From: JAKALD01 sp963817785
GTDB lineage: Bacteria > Pseudomonadota > Gammaproteobacteria > Burkholderiales > SG8-39
Assembly: GCA_963817785.1 (NCBI GenBank)
Contig: CAWFPL010000008.1
Coordinates: forward strand, 62,001-126,000
Direction: 5' to 3'
Length of the DNA: 64,000 nt
The translations under genes were made by a program, and so were the position numbers. This document shows, piece after piece, positions 9,523 to 18,627 of the stretch. The notes beneath the pieces were generated by a model, which was not told where the DNA came from, searched no databases, and saw only the letters and a program-made list of their open reading frames with translations. Within the stretch, counting starts at the first letter, position 1. Each line of letters starts with the position of its first letter.

Positions 9523-9572
9523 AGACTATGACGGCAGGCATGGCGGGTCAATCTCATGTTCACATCTGTGAA
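9523..9572 (-). promoter_or_regulatory. Promoter with palindromic operator upstream of the ABC importer operon
   Basis: Minus strand: operator ATTCAC-AGAT-GTGAAC (core 9559-9572), a 7-bp gap, -35 TTGACC (9546-9551), a 17-bp spacer, -10 TAGTCT (9523-9528). This is the best-formed of the three matching promoters. It implies an unusually long leader of about 340 nt before the solute-binding protein ATG at 9176. The rest of the 9177-9755 interval shows no gene I can support. Confidence 0.7.
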
Positions 9573-9755
9573 TGCAGATCAAAGTTTCTTGGTTCGAAGG
9601 TGCACGGAAATGCTGGCCTTGCGCTCTCCTGACTGACGTCGAACGTAACGTCGCTGCGGGTCAGCGTCACGCGACCGTCGGATTGCGGTCACTGCCGCCG
9701 ACCGCATCGTCGCGATCACTAGGGGGTGCAGGCGAGTATCCGTGCATCCAGCGGC

Positions 9756-11117
9756 TCAGGCTGCCGCTGAAACCGGCGGAACGTCGGAGCGCCGGTACAG
9801 CCCCCCGCCGCGAGCGAGCAGCGACTGCACCTCGCCCGCAGGCACTGACTTCGGCTCGCGCCCGGAGCGGGCCGCAATCGCGGCGAGGCTGCCTGCCGCC
9901 TCACCGAGTGCCATCGCCGTCGCCATGTGGCGCGCCCCGCCGTTCGCCTCACGCGTCGAGCACAGCGTACGTCCGGAAACGATCAGGGCCCCGATGCCAA
10001 CCGGGAGGAGCGTGCGCAGCGGGATCTCGAAAGGTGAAGGCGGGGTGTAGAGTCGGATCCCCGTGCCGTCCGCCTGATGGCGGTCCATCGGGCCCGCGCC
10101 CAAGGCGATCGAATCCTCAAAGGCGACTTCCTTCAGGATGTCGTCCTCGGTCAGCATGTACTCGCCTTGAATGCGACGCGATTCGCGCACACCCACCCGC
10201 TCTGCAAGTCCGGCGAGGACTGAGCGCTCGAAGCCAGGGATCTCGCGCTTGAGAAAGCGCACGATACTGTCGACTTGTCTGCGGCCGATCGACTCCGCGC
10301 GCGCCAGATCGTCATTCGATAGCGCGTCGATGCCGGAGATTCGACTCATCAAGCAAATCGCGTCGGTCCCGGCAGGTGTGCTGACAAAGGATATGCTCTC
10401 CCAGAACAGCTCGCCGCGCTCCAGACCGCCGAGCACCAGCCGACGCCGCTCGGCGGACGGCACCGCCCGGAACCGGGCAACGTCAACATTGGACAGTCGA
10501 AAGGACAGGGTGCACGGCTGGCGGAGCTTTCTGAATTCGACCTCCTCGCCGAGGCAAGGGACCGGGACGTTCGCGCACACGCTGGCATCGCCCGATGCGT
10601 CGATCACTACCTTCGCCAAATAGGCCTTGCGTCCTTCAACCGTTTCCGCCGTGACCCCAGTGACACGTTTCGCGCTGGTCAGTGCACGGGAAAATATCGC
10701 GTGGAAAAGCACCTGCGCACCCGATTCGGCGACCGCCTCATCGAGCACAATCTTCATAATTTCCGGGTTGAACGGGAACGTGCGCAGCGGAAACGGAGTT
10801 CCCGCGGCCTCGCCCATGACATAGCGGTGAAAGCCCTCCGACCCACCCCGGCGCACTACACGCTCGCACAGCTCGCCCGGGATGCCCCGGACCACCTGCG
10901 TATCGCCATGGAAAAAGGCCACCCACTGCGCGATTAGGTTGGCAGTCGCTGCACCGCCCAGGCAACCGCCGCGCTCGAGCAGCAACGTTCGTGCCCCGGC
11001 GCGCGCCGCGGCAATGGTGGCGACCGTTCCGGAAGCGCCACCGCCGATGACCATCACGTCATATTCGCCCACCACCGGCGTGCGCAGTGTTTCCTCGATG
11101 AATGCTTGCGTCGTCAT
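9756..11117 (-). CDS. FAD-dependent oxidoreductase (PF12831-type)
   Basis: A 453-residue flavoprotein and close paralogue of the 446-1834 product. GGGASG is at residues 25-30 and LLLERGGCLGGAAT follows. It shares VPCLGEEVEF, QPCTLSFRLSNVDVARFRA and FWESISFVSTPAGTDAICLMSR with that paralogue, and ends with GRTLCSTREANGGARHMATAMALGEAAG. No export signal. It is transcribed from its own operator-containing promoter at 11182-11232. Two paralogues in one regulon may act on successive or stereoisomeric substrates (inference). Confidence 0.9.
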   Translation of the reverse strand: MTTQAFIEETLRTPVVGEYDVMVIGGGASGTVATIAAARAGARTLLLERGGCLGGAATANLIAQWVAFFHGDTQVVRGIPGELCERVVRRGGSEGFHRYVMGEAAGTPFPLRTFPFNPEIMKIVLDEAVAESGAQVLFHAIFSRALTSAKRVTGVTAETVEGRKAYLAKVVIDASGDASVCANVPVPCLGEEVEFRKLRQPCTLSFRLSNVDVARFRAVPSAERRRLVLGGLERGELFWESISFVSTPAGTDAICLMSRISGIDALSNDDLARAESIGRRQVDSIVRFLKREIPGFERSVLAGLAERVGVRESRRIQGEYMLTEDDILKEVAFEDSIALGAGPMDRHQADGTGIRLYTPPSPFEIPLRTLLPVGIGALIVSGRTLCSTREANGGARHMATAMALGEAAGSLAAIAARSGREPKSVPAGEVQSLLARGGGLYRRSDVPPVSAAA

Positions 11118-11181
11118 TGCGTCCCCCCGTCTTAGTTCGCGCTATGCACCGCGCGAACGCGCGCGTGTACCTCGACCACCC

Positions 11182-11232
11182 AGCTTATGCGGGTGAGCGG
11201 GACCCGGTCAACGCGTTGTTCACGGTAGTAAA
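11182..11232 (-). promoter_or_regulatory. Promoter with palindromic operator upstream of the 9756-11117 gene
   Basis: Minus strand: operator GTTTAC-TACC-GTGAAC (core 11219-11232), a 7-bp gap, -35 TTGACC (11206-11211), then ATAAGC at 17 bp or TAAGCT at 18 bp as -10. The arrangement repeats that at 1946-1995 and 9523-9572. The -10 is the weakest of the three. Confidence 0.6.
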
Positions 11233-11373
11233 CACCGGAGTGCGCGGGCGAAGTTTGTCTCTGCGCTTGGAAGAATTGAATTTTCGTACTGGAAGATCGG
11301 CGCACGCGGCCCGGCATGCCTTCGGCGACGTCCACGAGCGCGAACCTCCAAGAATGCTCGCACGCGCTCCTAC

Positions 11374-11643
11374 GTGAACCGGAGACCGCCGCAGCGCCGT
11401 CACTCGGGAACTCCCAATGGAACTTCATGCACCCTCAAGAGCCACCGGTTGATTCACACGCCCGAAGAACTCGCGCTCCTCACCGCCAAGACCGACCGCG
11501 ACCATACGCACCAAGGTTCCCACGTAGCCGAACTCGATTACCTCGGGATCCCGCGCCAGAAGCGCTCTGACGGTACATTTATCGTATCCCCCCGCGTCAG
11601 AATAGTTGTCGCCCCGATAGAATCGAGAACCCGGGGGCGATGA
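11374..11643 (+). CDS. Possible DUF4224-like small protein or remnant
   Basis: An 89-codon frame whose middle reads LIHTPEELALLTAKTDRD, then VAELDYLGIPRQKRSDGTFIVS. This resembles the DUF4224 pattern of small phage-associated proteins (an LT-x-E-LxxLT start, then xxLGIP, a polar turn and DGxxxV). The N-terminus looks artificial and there is no clear ribosome site, so it may be a remnant left beside the IS3-type element that starts just downstream. Recognised from memory of the family pattern only. Confidence 0.3.
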   Translation: MNRRPPQRRHSGTPNGTSCTLKSHRLIHTPEELALLTAKTDRDHTHQGSHVAELDYLGIPRQKRSDGTFIVSPRVRIVVAPIESRTRGR

Positions 11644-11655
11644 TGAGATAAGGAA

Positions 11656-13184
11656 TTGGCTCGATACGGACAAGCATTCAAGGACAGGGCGGTGGCGCGG
11701 TTGTTGCCGCCGGAGAGCGCGGTGCTGGAAGACGTGGCGCGTGAGATCGGGGTTGGAGCGGGAACGCTGGAGCGCTGGCGCAGCGATGCGCTGTCCAGGC
11801 CCGCTCGCGAGCGGGCCTGGACAGCGGCGGCCCGATTGGACGCGGATTGACCACGGCCTCGATGGACGAGGCCGGCAAGAGCGCCTGGTGCCGCGCCCAC
11901 GGGGTGTACCCGCAGCAGCTGGCGGCTTGGCGGCTGGCCGGCCACGCAGGCGCTGGCCGAGCCCGAGGAGGCCCGCGCGAGCCCGCAGCAAACCAAGCAG
12001 GACCGCCGGCGCATCAAGGAGCTCGAGGGCGAGCTGCGCCGCAAGGACCGTGCCTTGGCCGAGACGGCGGCGCTTCTGGTGCTGTCGAAAAAAGTCGCGG
12101 CGATCTTCAACAAGGGCGAGGACGAATGATCGGCCTCGAAGATCGCCGGAGTCTGGCCCGAGACATCCACACGGCGCACGCGGCCGGCGCGCGGCTGCGC
12201 CTGGCCTGCGAGACGGCCGGTATCGACGTGCGCACTCTGCAGCGCTGGAAGGCCCGTGAGGGCCTGGTATCGGGCGATTGCCGGCCCGAGGCGCTACGTG
12301 CGGTGCCGGCGCCCATGCGCTCAGCCCGGCCGAGCGCGCTGAGGTGCTGCGCCTGGTCAACGAGCCGCGCTTTGCCGAGGTGCCCCCGGCGCGCATCGTG
12401 CCGATGCTGGCCGACGAAGGCGTGTACATCGCCAGCGAGTCCACCTTCGCCCGCGTGCTGCGCGAGCATGGGCAGAGCGCTCACCGCGGGCGAGCCAAGG
12501 CGCCGCGGGCAAGCCGTGCGCCGAGCACGCACATCGCCACCGCGCCGCGCCAGGTTTGGTGCTGGGACATGACCTACCTGCCGGCCACGATCGTGGGCCG
12601 GTGGTTCCACCTGTACCTGATCCTGGACCTGTATAGCCGCAAGATCGTGGGCTGGGAGGTGCACGACACCGACGACGCCGGCCATGCCGCGCACCTGGTG
12701 CGCCGCACGGCGCTTACCGAAGGCATCGCCGCGCTCGAGGCCAAGCCGGTGCTGCACGGGGACAACGGCTCCACGCTCAAGGCCACCACGGTGCTGGCGA
12801 TGCTCGCATTGGCTGGGTATCAAGCCCTCGTACTCCAGGCCCCGCGTCAGCGACGACAACGCCCATGCCGAGGCGCTGTTCCGCACGGCCAAGTACCGAC
12901 CCGAGTTCCCGGCCAGGGGCTTCGAGGATCTGCAGGCTGCTCGGGCTTGGGCGTCCGAGTTCGTGCATTGGTACAACTTCGAGCATCGTCACAGCGGCAT
13001 CCGCTACGTCAGCCCGGCGCAGCGCCATGCGGGCGACGATCACGCGGTCCTCGCCGCTCGGCATGCGCTATACGCCCAGGCGCGTGAGCGCAACCTGGCC
13101 CGCTGGTCGCGCCACACGCGCAACTGCTCACCCATCGGCGCCGTCACGCTCAACCCGGAGCGTGACTCCGTGGTCACGATGGCC
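11656..13184 (+). pseudogene. IS3-family transposase (orfA + orfB), frameshifted
   Basis: The orfA part begins with a TTG codon (LARYGQAFKDRAVARLL; HTH about residues 20-45) and orfB begins with ATG at 12126 (MIGLEDRRSLARD). The DDE integrase core is recognisable: first Asp in VWCWDMTYLPA, second in LHGDNGSTLKA, and Glu in SDDNAHAEALF, followed by HWYNFEHRHSGIRYVSP. The reading frame breaks at least four times, near 11845, 11935, 12300 and 12815, each by one or two bases, so the element is inactive as drawn. The right end replaces the 3' part of the IS110 gene at about 13185. Terminal repeats could not be defined confidently. Confidence 0.85.
11789..11826. repeat. 38-bp perfect palindrome inside IS3 orfA
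   Basis: The arms CGCTGTCCAGGCCCGCTCG and CGAGCGGGCCTGGACAGCG are exact reverse complements with no spacer (centre 11807/11808). It lies within the transposase reading frame (LSRPARERAWTA). A loop-free 19-bp arm palindrome is unusual in coding DNA; it may be a recombination or cruciform site, or a local duplication. Confidence 0.85.
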
Positions 13185-13511
13185 TCACGCGCCGCAGTCC
13201 TGCACGTCGCTCTTGCGCCCCGGGACGTACTTCAGCTGCCGCGCATCGACCAGCCAGACCGTCAACCCGCGCTGCTCCAGCACCTCGTACACCGGGATCC
13301 AGTACACCCCCGTCGACTCCAGCGCCACCGTATCGACGCCACAACCCAAAAGCCAGTCCGCCAACGCGTTCAGGTCCCCGGTCATCGCACCGAACTCGCG
13401 CACCGGCTGATCAGCCAGGTGCGCCGGCACCGCCACCCAGTGGCTCGACGCCCCTACATCGATCCCCGCCGCGTTGGGATACACCTCAGCGGCTGTCTTG
13501 CGCATCGCCAT
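13185..13511 (-). pseudogene. IS110-family transposase, N-terminal fragment
   Basis: The first about 107 residues of a DEDD transposase: AGIDVGASSHWVAVP (first acidic residue of the RuvC-like domain), ALESTGVYWIPVYEVLE (second), and VWLVDARQLKYVPGRKSDVQD (third). The homology stops at DVQDC, where IS3-type sequence begins, so about three quarters of the protein is missing. The IS3-type insertion or a later deletion removed it. Confidence 0.88.
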
Positions 13512-13637
13512 GGCTTACCTCACTATTTATTGATGATGAACGGCAGCGCCATGGGAAGCGTCGTACTCGACTCGATCTCTCAAACGGGATGCGGCTCACA
13601 CCGCTCACCACTGTCACCGACGATTCCCGGACCATGC

Positions 13638-13754
13638 TCAATTGCGGGCTCGAATCACGGTGTCCTCTACGCCGCGAACTCGCACCAATGACTTGTCGGT
13701 CATCTCGGCGCTGCCGTTCACCTTGTAGCGCCCCCGCGCGCCTGGGATGCTCAA
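13638..13754 (-). CDS. Short unexplained frame (possible gene remnant)
   Basis: A 38-codon minus frame directly after the monooxygenase stop, starting at a TTG and reading SIPGARGRYKVNGSAEMTD and ending VRGVEDTVIRARN. Codon use looks natural but there is no convincing ribosome site and no family recognised. It may be the tail of a gene lost when the IS110 and IS3 elements arrived. Confidence 0.22.
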   Translation of the reverse strand: MSIPGARGRYKVNGSAEMTDKSLVRVRGVEDTVIRARN

Positions 13755-13757
13755 TAG

Positions 13758-14990
13758 TTAGACGAACGTCGCACGCCTCGCAAGCTGCTCGCGCTCGAAG
13801 CCGGCGATGCGCTGATATTTCTGCGAAAGCGCCGCGAGCTCCTCGGCGCTGATAACGTCCTCGACGTGCGCGAACGGCCGGTCACCGCTGCGCTCGTGCA
13901 CCGTGCGCAGGATCGAGTCCGGCCCCGCCGAACGGTTTGCGAGCACGACCTCGTAGGCGGGTCCAAGGCGCGCGGCCTCGTAGGCGCGCAGCGCGGTGGG
14001 CACGTCCGCCTCGCGCTTCAGGCAGCCTGCGAGCGTGCGCGCGTCGAGGATCGCCTGCCCGGCTCCGTTCGAGCCGCGCGGATACATCGGATGCGCCGCG
14101 TCGCCGAGCAGCGTGACGCGCCCCCGGGTCCAGAAGGGCAGCGGCTCGCGGTCCACCATCGGGTACTCGAGGACGGCGTCGGCGTTCTCCAGCAGCTCGA
14201 CGACGTCGAGCCAGTCGAAGCGCCAGCCGGCGAAGGTCGGCAGGAAGTCCGCCAGCCGCCCGGCGAGGTTCCAGTCCTGCATCGCGTTCCGCGGCGACTG
14301 GATCTCGGCCACCCAGTTCACGAGCTGCGTGCCGCGCCCGTCGACGTCGTTGCGGATCGGGTAGATCACCATCTTGCCCACCTCGAGCCACCCGCCGATC
14401 ACCATGCTCGCGCCGGTGAGGAAGGGCCGGGCGCGCGTCACGCCGCGCCACATGTTGATGCCCTGGTAGGAAGGCGGCCCCTCGCCCGGATGGAGGACGC
14501 GGCGCACCTCCGAATGGATGCCGTCGCAGCCGATCGCCGCGGCGCCGCGGGCGCTGGAGCCGTCGGCGAAGCGCAGCGTGACGCCGCCCGCGTCCTGCTC
14601 GAGCGCCACGTACCTCTTGCCCAGAGCGAGCGCCTGCGGTCCCAAACGCGCGCGCAGCGCCTCGACGAGCGCCGCCTGCAGGTCGCCGCGGTGGATCGAG
14701 AACTGCGGCCAGTCGTAGCCGGCGTGGCGCCCGCGCGGCTCCCGGAAGATGAATTGCCCGAAGCGGTTGCAGAACACGACCTCGCGGGTGGTGACCGCGA
14801 CCTGCGCCAGGCGCTCCTGCAGTCCGAGCTCAGTCAGCTCGCGCACCGCGTGCGGCAGCAGGTTGATGCCCACCCCAAGCGGGCGGATCTCGGAGGCCGC
14901 CTCGAATACGCGGCAGGCGATGCCAGCCTGATGCAGGCTGAGCGCGAGCGTCAAGCCACCGATGCCACCGCCGATGATGAGGATCGTCAT
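13758..14990 (-). CDS. FAD-dependent monooxygenase (aromatic hydroxylase type)
   Basis: A 410-residue member of the UbiH/salicylate-hydroxylase (PF01494) group. It has GGGIGG at residues 7-12, the DG motif in AIGCDGIHSEVRR, and the FAD-binding GD motif in LLGDAAHPMYPRGSNGAGQAI. Such enzymes use NAD(P)H and O2 to hydroxylate aromatic rings. The closest pattern I recall is the PhzS-like flavin-dependent oxidoreductases. It stands alone between mobile elements, with no partner catabolic gene, so its substrate is undetermined. Length and motifs look intact. Confidence 0.9.
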   Translation of the reverse strand: MTILIIGGGIGGLTLALSLHQAGIACRVFEAASEIRPLGVGINLLPHAVRELTELGLQERLAQVAVTTREVVFCNRFGQFIFREPRGRHAGYDWPQFSIHRGDLQAALVEALRARLGPQALALGKRYVALEQDAGGVTLRFADGSSARGAAAIGCDGIHSEVRRVLHPGEGPPSYQGINMWRGVTRARPFLTGASMVIGGWLEVGKMVIYPIRNDVDGRGTQLVNWVAEIQSPRNAMQDWNLAGRLADFLPTFAGWRFDWLDVVELLENADAVLEYPMVDREPLPFWTRGRVTLLGDAAHPMYPRGSNGAGQAILDARTLAGCLKREADVPTALRAYEAARLGPAYEVVLANRSAGPDSILRTVHERSGDRPFAHVEDVISAEELAALSQKYQRIAGFEREQLARRATFV

Positions 14991-15249
14991 GCCTGGATTG
15001 TGGTCTGTGCGCTCACGTACGCAAGGTCTCTCGGTTCGAGCTTTCCGTCCGAAATTTGGAGGGGCCGCACTTTACGCGCTTGCCAGCTCTTTCTAAATGG
15101 CCATATGCAGTAGTGTCCCAACGATGAGAGCGTGATCAATTCCAACTCATTGAGCATGCGCCATAAATTGACGTTCTTGTCTGGTCTCGGTTTGAAGCGC
15201 GGCGTGCACTTCTGCGACCCTGCGGCGAACCGTTTCGCCCGGGGGCTCG

Positions 15250-16149
15250 ATGAACCAAGGCCAGCTCGTTTTCGCGCAGCTCATGCAGCACCTGCCACTC
15301 ACCACGTTTCGCCGCTGCGTGGCTCGTTATGTGGGCGAGCACAAGGTCAAGAGCTTTTCTTGGCGCGATCAGTATCTGTGGATGGCGTTCTCGCAACTCA
15401 CCTACCGCGAGAGTTTGCGCGACATCGAGGCCTGCATTCGGGCGCAAGCCTCCAAGCGCTATTACATGGGCCCGCGCGGCAACGTCGCGAGGAACACCTT
15501 GGCCAATGCGAACGGCATGCGCGACTGGCATATCTACTGCGACTTTGCCCAAAGCCTGATCGGCATCGCACGCCGGCTCTTCGCAGAGGAGCCGCTTGGA
15601 ATCGAGCTGAAGGAGACGGTCTACGCGCCGGACTCCACCACGATCGATCTGTGCCTGTCGGTGTTTGCCTGAGCCCCGTTTCGATCCACCAAGGCAGCAG
15701 TAAAGCCGCATGCCTTGCTCGATCTGCGCAGGCCGATTCCCTCCTTCATGTTCGTGAGCGACGGCAAGCTCCACGACGTCAACATTCTCGATCAACTCGA
15801 GCCCGAGCCCACCGCCTTCTACGTCATGGATCGTGGCTATATCGATTTCGAGCGCTTGGCACGCTTTCACCAAGCCGGCAGCTTCTTCGTCACACGTGCC
15901 AAATCCAACTTCAAGGCCGAGCGCCGCTACTCCCGCCCCGTGGATCGAACCACCGGCCTGATCTGCACCCAGACCCTGGTGTTCACCGTATTTTACTTCC
16001 GCAAGGGGTTCGAGGCACCGCTGCGCCGCATCCGCTTTCGCGATCCCGAGTCGGGCAAGCGGCTCGTGTTCCTGACCACCAACCTCGCGCTGCCCGCGCT
16101 CACCATCACCAAGCTCTATCGGCTGCGCTGGCGCGTCGAGTTGTTCTTC
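15250..16149 (+). pseudogene. IS4-family transposase, 5' part (interrupted)
   Basis: Codons 1-300 of an IS4-type DDE transposase: MNQGQLVFAQLMQHLPLTTF, GMRDWHIYCDFAQSLI, APDSTTIDLCLSVF (first Asp), FYVMDRGYIDFERL (second Asp), LYRLRWRVELFF (region of the catalytic Glu). A TGA at 15670-15672 stands where relatives have Trp (SVFxW), splitting the frame. The coding sequence then stops at 16149, where the serine-recombinase element begins, and resumes in frame at 18711. Reconstructed length is about 393 residues, normal for the family. Confidence 0.88.
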
Positions 16150-16180
16150 GACGGGCCGCCATTCTGCACTCCTTCGTATG

Positions 16181-18235
16181 CTATTGAATGTCAAGGGAGA
16201 GCTGATTGCTGTCGATGGTGTGCCGGGTTCTTCTGTCGCCGGAGGCCGCGATCCATTTGTCGACGTCGTCCTTGCGCACAATCCAAGGCGCGTTCGCGCA
16301 CGCATGGGTGGCCGGCAGCTGCTTCAAGCGGATCATTCGGAGCACCGTAGTTTCCGTCACGTTCAGCATGCCAGCCACTTCACTGACGGTGAGCTCGCCG
16401 CGCGCTTGCCGTTCTCCTTCGCGGTAGGCCTCGATCGCGTGATGGTGACGCACCGAGCACACGCGCCGAGCAGTCCACGGCTGGCCATGCGCTGTGCGCC
16501 GGCGCATACGATTGAGGATCGAGGCAATCATCGCATCGGGCTGGATTCTCGCGAGAGAACGAATCAGCTCGATCGCTTCAGCATCGGTCACATACCGATG
16601 CTCGCCGGTGCGCGTCTTTTGGAATGTGAGCTCGGTATGATCACCGCCTTGCCAATGCAGCACCAGGTGCATCGTGTCTGCCTGAGCACTCGCGACGATT
16701 TCCTTCAGCACGGTGCGCAGGATGCGCTTCTTGAACTCGGGGGGACTGCTTGGGTGATCCCACAGGCGGCGCAAATCATCTCCCAGCGCGAGAAGCTCTT
16801 TCTTGGTCGCGTCGGTCAGCGGGTGGCTGCGTTCGCGCTGCAAGGCGACGAGCTCCTCTTCGAGCTGCGAGTGTTGTTTCAGCGCCTCGTTCCAGCGACG
16901 CTCGAGTTCCGCTGCAACGAGCCTGTTCAGCGGGTCCACCGCATCGTACTGGCGCTGCGTACGTCCGACCTCGTAGCGCGCCTGCTCCAAGGCGAGCTCC
17001 TTTTGTCGAACCCGCTCGTCGTCCGCGCCCTGCAGCTCCCCGATCGCCTCGAGCGCGGCCTTGACCCCGAGCGGCCTGAGACACTCGAGTACGTGTTCGC
17101 TGACCAGGAGATCGGCGCGCAGGCCGCCGAAGCTCACGCAGCACGTCGTGTCGCGATCCAGGATGTAGCCCGCGCATTGGTAACGAATGACCGTCGGCCC
17201 GGGGTACTGGGCAAGGAGCTTCGCACCGCAATGACCGCAACGCAGGAGCCCCGAGAGCAACGCGCCGCCGCGCTTCACCGAGCCGCGGACCATGTCGCCC
17301 CGAGCGTTCGCGTTGTGGGCAATCAATTCCTGGTTGCTCCGGTACACGTCCCAGCTAATGTAGCCTTCGTGGTGATCGGGAATCAAGACCGACCACGCTT
17401 CGCGCTTCTGACGCTTCTGGCGCACGACGCGTTTGCGAGCTTGATCGATACGCACCGTCGTCTTGCTGCGGCCGTAGGCGTACGCGCCCGCGTAGATCGG
17501 GTTTTGCATCAAGCTCAACACGGTATGGTAACGGGGCGCCTTCCAGAGCACCCGGGGCACGTTCACTGTGCCGGCAAGGGCGGGAAGCTGGATCTGTTGC
17601 TCGGCGAGCCAGAAGTACACCTGCCGCACGCTACCGAGTTCGGAGAACTTGCGAAACACGAGATCGATCGCTGCGCGCACGCGGCGATCGGGATCCTTTT
17701 CGATGCGATCCCGGGCGCTACGCACATAGCCCACCGCCACCCCACGGAAGAGCTCGCCGCGCTTCGCCTTTTGCTCGAGCGCGGCCTGCGCCCGCTCGCG
17801 AAAGCTCGCCAGCTCCATCTCGCTGATTGTGCCCTTCATCCCGAGGAGCAGCCGATCGTTGATCTGCCTGGGATCATAGATGCCCTCGGCGTCGATCAGC
17901 AGCGCCCCCACGAGACTGCAGAACTCAAGCAACGTATGCCAGTCGCGGCCGTTTCGTGCCAGGCGCGAGGCCTCGATGCTGAGCACGGCCCCGACCTTGC
18001 CATCGCACAGCGCTCCGAGCAGCCGCTCAAAGCCGGCACGGTGAGCCCCCGAGCCCGAGCGTCCAAGATCCTCGTCGATGACTTCGACCTCGGCCCAGCC
18101 AAGCGCCCTCGCGCGATCCGCCAGCGCGTATTGCCGACGCTGACTCTCCAGGTTGTTCTGCACCTGCTCCGGCGTGGACTGCCGGATGTACACGCACGCC
18201 CGGCGAGCCAAATGTTCAGCGGTGATCTTGTTCAT
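16181..18235 (-). CDS. Large serine recombinase
   Basis: A 684-residue site-specific recombinase. The resolvase-type catalytic domain (about 1-150) has ACVYIRQSTPEQ with the nucleophile Ser20, and IEASRLARNGRDWH. The Recombinase domain (about 180-290) follows, then a zinc ribbon LLRCGHCGAKL with distal cysteines (about 310-360), a long coiled coil (about 390-470), and a C-terminal excisionase-like helix-turn-helix (LTVSEVAGMLNVTETTVLRMIR). The start at 18235 overlaps the upstream gene by ATGA; frames opening earlier add a low-complexity tail that belongs to the other frame. It probably catalyses integration and excision of the surrounding element. Confidence 0.92.
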   Translation of the reverse strand: MNKITAEHLARRACVYIRQSTPEQVQNNLESQRRQYALADRARALGWAEVEVIDEDLGRSGSGAHRAGFERLLGALCDGKVGAVLSIEASRLARNGRDWHTLLEFCSLVGALLIDAEGIYDPRQINDRLLLGMKGTISEMELASFRERAQAALEQKAKRGELFRGVAVGYVRSARDRIEKDPDRRVRAAIDLVFRKFSELGSVRQVYFWLAEQQIQLPALAGTVNVPRVLWKAPRYHTVLSLMQNPIYAGAYAYGRSKTTVRIDQARKRVVRQKRQKREAWSVLIPDHHEGYISWDVYRSNQELIAHNANARGDMVRGSVKRGGALLSGLLRCGHCGAKLLAQYPGPTVIRYQCAGYILDRDTTCCVSFGGLRADLLVSEHVLECLRPLGVKAALEAIGELQGADDERVRQKELALEQARYEVGRTQRQYDAVDPLNRLVAAELERRWNEALKQHSQLEEELVALQRERSHPLTDATKKELLALGDDLRRLWDHPSSPPEFKKRILRTVLKEIVASAQADTMHLVLHWQGGDHTELTFQKTRTGEHRYVTDAEAIELIRSLARIQPDAMIASILNRMRRRTAHGQPWTARRVCSVRHHHAIEAYREGERQARGELTVSEVAGMLNVTETTVLRMIRLKQLPATHACANAPWIVRKDDVDKWIAASGDRRTRHTIDSNQLSLDIQ

Positions 18236-18627
18236 CGCCCGCCTCCCCGCCGCCGATCGCCTTGCCGAGCGCTGCCAGCCACTGCACCAGCCACCGCGTC
18301 GCTTCCCGTTGCACCTCCTGCGGCAGTTGCGGGACGGGAAACGCTTCGCCCCCCTCGTCGAAGAGTTTTCGCTGCCGTATCGCTCGCTGCCACATCGCGG
18401 CCTCCCTCGCTCGCTCCAGAAGCCAGCGAGGATAGACAACTCGAAACCAGGCGGCGAAGCTCGAGCAGCACTGGAAGCGCCAGGCGAGGCTCGCGTACCA
18501 TACGAGGTTCTGCCGCACCGGCCTGCGTCATCCACGCCGGAAGGGACAGCGGCATTCCGTTCGGGCGCCTGACGATGTAGCACGCTTGCTCGTGTACGTA
18601 GTGCAGCCGGATTACCGGCAGGCGCAT
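18232..18627 (-). CDS. Small protein coupled to the recombinase (DUF5372-like)
   Basis: A 131-residue frame read just before the recombinase and overlapping it by ATGA. The first 60 residues (VIRLHYVHEQACYIVRR, LSLPAWM, LALPVLLELRRLV) match, from memory, the small DUF5372-type proteins that accompany recombinases of this kind. The homology pattern FHPLCG continues upstream of the ATG to about 18660, so translation may begin at a non-ATG codon there. The C-terminal half is Ala/Gly/Arg-rich and less convincing. Role in recombination unknown. Confidence 0.6.
   Translation of the reverse strand: MRLPVIRLHYVHEQACYIVRRPNGMPLSLPAWMTQAGAAEPRMVREPRLALPVLLELRRLVSSCLSSLASGASEGGRDVAASDTAAKTLRRGGRSVSRPATAAGGATGSDAVAGAVAGSARQGDRRRGGGR

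Noticed and set aside
16178..18580. An 800-codon plus-strand frame opposite the serine recombinase
   Set aside because: It is the reverse shadow of a high-GC gene with clear resolvase motifs on the minus strand; its own translation has no family features.
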